Source: DATHTK01 sp035463295
GTDB lineage: Bacteria > Actinomycetota > Rubrobacteria > Rubrobacterales > Rubrobacteraceae
Reading direction: 5' to 3'
NCBI GenBank assembly: GCA_035463295.1
Contig: DATHTK010000050.1
Location: 1 to 9,820, forward strand
Length of the DNA stretch: 9,820 nucleotides
The first letter of the stretch is position 1. The number at the start of each line of letters is the position of its first letter. Both the position numbers and the translations under genes were made by a program. Under the pieces are notes generated by a model. The model saw only the letters and a list, made by a program, of their open reading frames with translations. It made no database searches and was not told where the DNA came from. Of the stretch, positions 7,914-9,820 are shown piece by piece.

Positions 7914-8815
7914 ATGAATGGTTTCCCGACGAAGATCCTCGCGGCCACCGACGGGTCCGAGAACGCAACCCTGGCTGGGCGGCGGTCGATCTGTCCGTTC
8001 GTGCCGGGGCCGAGCTGCACGTGGTCCATGTCTGGCAGGAGCCACGGTTCGCCATGACCCTCCCTGCCGTGGCGACGGGAGAGTATTGGCGGATGTGCGA
8101 GCGGTGGGAGCAGGAAGCCTGGGAGTTGCTGCAGGAGCAGGCGGACCGGATGCGGGACGCCGGGGCTACCGTGGCGGGCGCGCACCTGAGGAAAGGACGG
8201 CCTGCCGAGGAGGTCGTCGGCCTGGCCGAGGAGCTGGCAGCGGACCTCGTGATCGTGGGCAGCCGGGGGCTCGGCCAGGCCAAGCGCTTGGTGACGGGTA
8301 GCGTCTCCGAAGGGATCGTCCATCTCGCCTCCCGTCCGACCCTGATCGTGCGGGGCGGAGAAGGGGCCTGGCCGCCGAGAGACGTGGTCGTGGGCGACGA
8401 TGGCTCCCAGGAGGCGGCGAGGGCAGGGAAGCTAGCCGCGCAGGTCGGGAAGCTCCTCGAGGCCTCGGTGCTTCTGGTGAGTGCTTACTCGGCCCGTCTA
8501 GTATCCCCGCCGGTCAGGGCTCCGATGTTGTATACGTTCGATGAGCTCTTGAACAAAGGCGAAGATGCCCTGAAAGAGCGGGCGTCCGAGTTGGAGAAAG
8601 TCTTGGGTAGATTGCCCGAGACTAAGGTCGCGACCGGGGACGCGGCGGCCGTGCTTCAGGAGATCGCGGAGGAGGGCGCGAAGCCCGCGCTCGTGGCGGT
8701 CGGAAGTCGGGGGCTGGGCGGCGTAAGCCGCTTCGCGCTCGGCAGCGTCTCCACGGACGTCATGAGGGCAGTGGACGGACCGGTCTTCGTCTGCCCGTCC
8801 CCGGGAGGCACGTAG
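7914..8815 (+). CDS. Universal stress protein with two Usp domains, frameshifted near the N-terminus
   Basis: Usp proteins are cytosolic nucleotide-binding stress proteins. ATG 7914 has GAGGAG at 7899-7904 nine bases upstream and encodes KILAATDGSENATLA, the usual first strand and Asp-Gly-Ser turn. This frame then runs off into nonsense and stops at 8055-8057. The rest of the protein continues in the frame starting AAVDLSVRAGAELHVVHV from about 7979 to the TAG at 8813-8815. One or four bases are missing near 7974-7985; loss of one GGGC unit would restore LAGRAAVDL. Both domains keep the ATP-binding G-2X-G-9X-G(S) motif, encoded at 8258-8302 and 8702-8746. Restored length is about 300 residues, normal for tandem Usp. 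A longer frame back to 7796 has no plausible start or homologous N-terminus. As written, no full-length protein can be made. Confidence 0.85.
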
Positions 8816-9087
8816 TGGCGAACGGATGAACGGCGATCCGATCGTGTGAGGAGAGCGACGACCCACGCTACATCCCCACTGGCAGTCATCCCGGAGGGTG
8901 AGGTTGTCGGTGGCTGCAAAGGATCATCGTCGCCTCCCGGGAGACCGCGATGGACCCGGAGACGCTCCACTTCTTCGTAGCCGAGACCGAGTTGAGCAGG
9001 GCGAGGAGACCTGCGGAGATGCGCTTCGTCCATTGCACGGTCATGAGAGGCTCCGTTAATAGTCTGCCCATATGCGATAGGTCTGTG
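8816..9087. other. Stretch with no firm gene
   Basis: A + strand frame open from 8902 encodes WLQRIIVASRETAMDPETL and onward with GC-rich third positions up to about 9045, but it has no credible start, and I do not recognise the product. A minus-strand frame over the same bases (8886-9152) is equally GC-rich at third positions. Both could be chance or a remnant of a lost gene. No terminator with a T-run is seen after the usp gene. Confidence 0.35.
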
Positions 9088-9105
9088 GGAACGTAATACC
9101 GTTCC
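9088..9105. promoter_or_regulatory. Dyad GGAACG-N6-CGTTCC upstream of the transposase-like gene
   Basis: GGAACG (9088-9093) and CGTTCC (9100-9105) are perfect 6-bp inverted copies separated by six bases. If transcription starts at 9131, the dyad covers about -43 to -26, over the -35 region, where a repressor or activator could bind. It might equally be part of the transposon end. Confidence 0.4.
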
Positions 9106-9118
9106 GGTTTGTTGATGG

Positions 9119-9124
9119 CATAAT
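9119..9124 (+). promoter_or_regulatory. -10 promoter box (CATAAT) of a probably leaderless gene
   Basis: CATAAT, one mismatch from TATAAT, ends six bases before ATG 9131, the same spacing as the ACT-domain gene promoter. No Shine-Dalgarno sequence precedes the ATG (AGGGAT directly abuts it). No clear -35 is seen. Confidence 0.5.
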
Positions 9125-9130
9125 AGGGAT

Positions 9131-9640
9131 ATGCCAAAGATACACTACTCACGGGTAATAGAAGAAGATCCGCAAGAATTGAAGGAACTCGAAAGGTACC
9201 ATCGCTACACCCACCTCTTCCAGCGCGTCAGGATGCTGAGACTCCTCAAGAGCGAGGAGTGCCGTAACCTGGGGGAGGCGGCCGAGGTGCTGGGCTACTC
9301 CTGGCGTCAGTGCCAGAGATGGTTCAAGAGCTATAGCGAGGGCGGTCTCCAGGAGCTCCTAAAGAGCAGGGTCGGCGAGCGCGGCCGCCAGGAATTGGTC
9401 ACCGAAGAAGCCTTTGCGGACCTCCATGAGGCCATGAAGCGTGGGGAGATCGCCACCATCTCTGAGGCCGACCAGTTCCTTAGAGAGCGCCACGGCATCG
9501 AGTACGCCCACCCCGACGGCGTCGGCCAACTCCTCAGGCGACGCAAGGTCAAGCTCAAGACCGGTCGTCCTCGCCACGAGGAGGCCGACCAAAAAGAGCA
9601 GGAGGCCTTCAAAAAAACTAGGACGGCAAAGCCTGCTTGA
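9131..9640 (+). CDS. IS630-type transposase N-terminal DNA-binding half, truncated
   Basis: A 169-residue protein matching the DNA-binding half of IS630-family transposases. A helix-turn-helix is visible at about 45-68 (NLGEAAEVLGYSWRQCQRWF), followed by a GGLQELLKSR linker. A second winged-helix part at about 95-147 ends HPDGVGQLLRRRKVKLKTGRP. In the family a DDE catalytic domain of roughly 170 residues follows, either fused or in a second frame. Here the frame meets seven A (9611-9617) and stops at 9638-9640, and no frame downstream encodes DDE-like sequence: slipping back one base gives an immediate TAG and slipping forward gives a stop at 9642-9644. It therefore looks like a 3'-truncated insertion sequence that cannot transpose. 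A domesticated DNA-binding protein is the alternative. Confidence 0.7.
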   Translation: MPKIHYSRVIEEDPQELKELERYHRYTHLFQRVRMLRLLKSEECRNLGEAAEVLGYSWRQCQRWFKSYSEGGLQELLKSRVGERGRQELVTEEAFADLHEAMKRGEIATISEADQFLRERHGIEYAHPDGVGQLLRRRKVKLKTGRPRHEEADQKEQEAFKKTRTAKPA

Positions 9641-9820
9641 GTAGCTGCTCTTCGAGCCTCCGGAGGTAGGCTGCCGGGCCCCTTCGGAAGCGTAGCTGGG
9701 CACGACGGCTCTCTCGTCTCTTTTCCAGCGAAGCCCGAAGAGATCGCCATCCTTCCAGGTCTGCAGGGCGTATGTCATGAGGGCCGAACCCTTCCGGAGG
9801 CGTCACCACGGCGGCCACCG
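9618..9820 (-). CDS. C-terminal part of an unknown protein (partial at window end)
   Basis: The minus-strand frame is open from the window edge to TAG at 9620-9618. It encodes about 66 residues, starting with a Pro/Gly-rich part (TPPEGFGPHDIRPADLEGW) and ending in a charged helical stretch rich in Arg, Leu and Glu (AYLRRLEEQLLKQALPS). It is unrecognised. The stop is directly followed, on this strand, by seven T. Its end overlaps the 3' end of the transposase-like gene by 23 bases, tail to tail, so the real end of one of them may be an insertion or deletion scar. Third-position GC is moderate. Confidence 0.4.
   Translation of the reverse strand, partial: VAAVVTPPEGFGPHDIRPADLEGWRSLRASLEKRRESRRAQLRFRRGPAAYLRRLEEQLLKQALPS

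Overview
The window looks like chromosomal DNA of a GC-rich actinobacterium. Genes are GC-rich at third codon positions, GTG and TTG starts are common, genes overlap by four bases, and two genes appear to be leaderless. The gene set would fit a Rubrobacter-like lineage, but that placement is from memory of protein style, not from a search.

Positions 1-3319 hold the 3' part of an Mrp (Mnh) multisubunit Na+/H+ antiporter operon on the + strand: the end of mrpB, then mrpC, mrpD, mrpE, mrpF and mrpG, mostly joined by ATGA/GTGA/TTGA overlaps. mrpA and the operon promoter lie outside. The C-terminal tail of mrpC is out of frame.

Positions 3320-4436 are gene-poor. On the minus strand is a decayed GNAT acetyltransferase with a frameshift, an in-frame stop and apparently no start codon. 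A near-perfect 30-bp palindrome sits just upstream of it. About 470 bp after the palindrome hold nothing I can recognise.

Positions 4437-5642 hold an ACT-domain protein that starts six bases after a perfect TATAAT box, and then two small genes of unknown function, each with a good ribosome binding site. One of the small proteins has a metal-site-like cysteine pattern.

Positions 5863-8815 hold ftsH, a complete membrane AAA+ zinc protease, followed by a tandem-domain universal stress protein gene broken by a frameshift near its N-terminus. Membrane protein quality control (FtsH), stress ATP binding (Usp) and ion homeostasis (Mrp) fit a stress-hardy organism, but no regulatory link is visible.

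Positions 8816-9820 look like an accessory patch: about 300 bp without a firm gene, a promoter with a dyad, an IS630-type transposase N-terminal half that stops after a run of seven A with no catalytic domain downstream, and the C-terminus of an unknown minus-strand gene entering from the right.

Three independent indels (mrpC, GNAT, usp) in under 10 kb are notable: either this copy of the region is decaying, or the assembly has indel errors. I found no rRNA, tRNA, CRISPR array or T-tailed terminator. I see no complete novel system; the best leads are the palindrome, the leaderless promoters and the two small genes.
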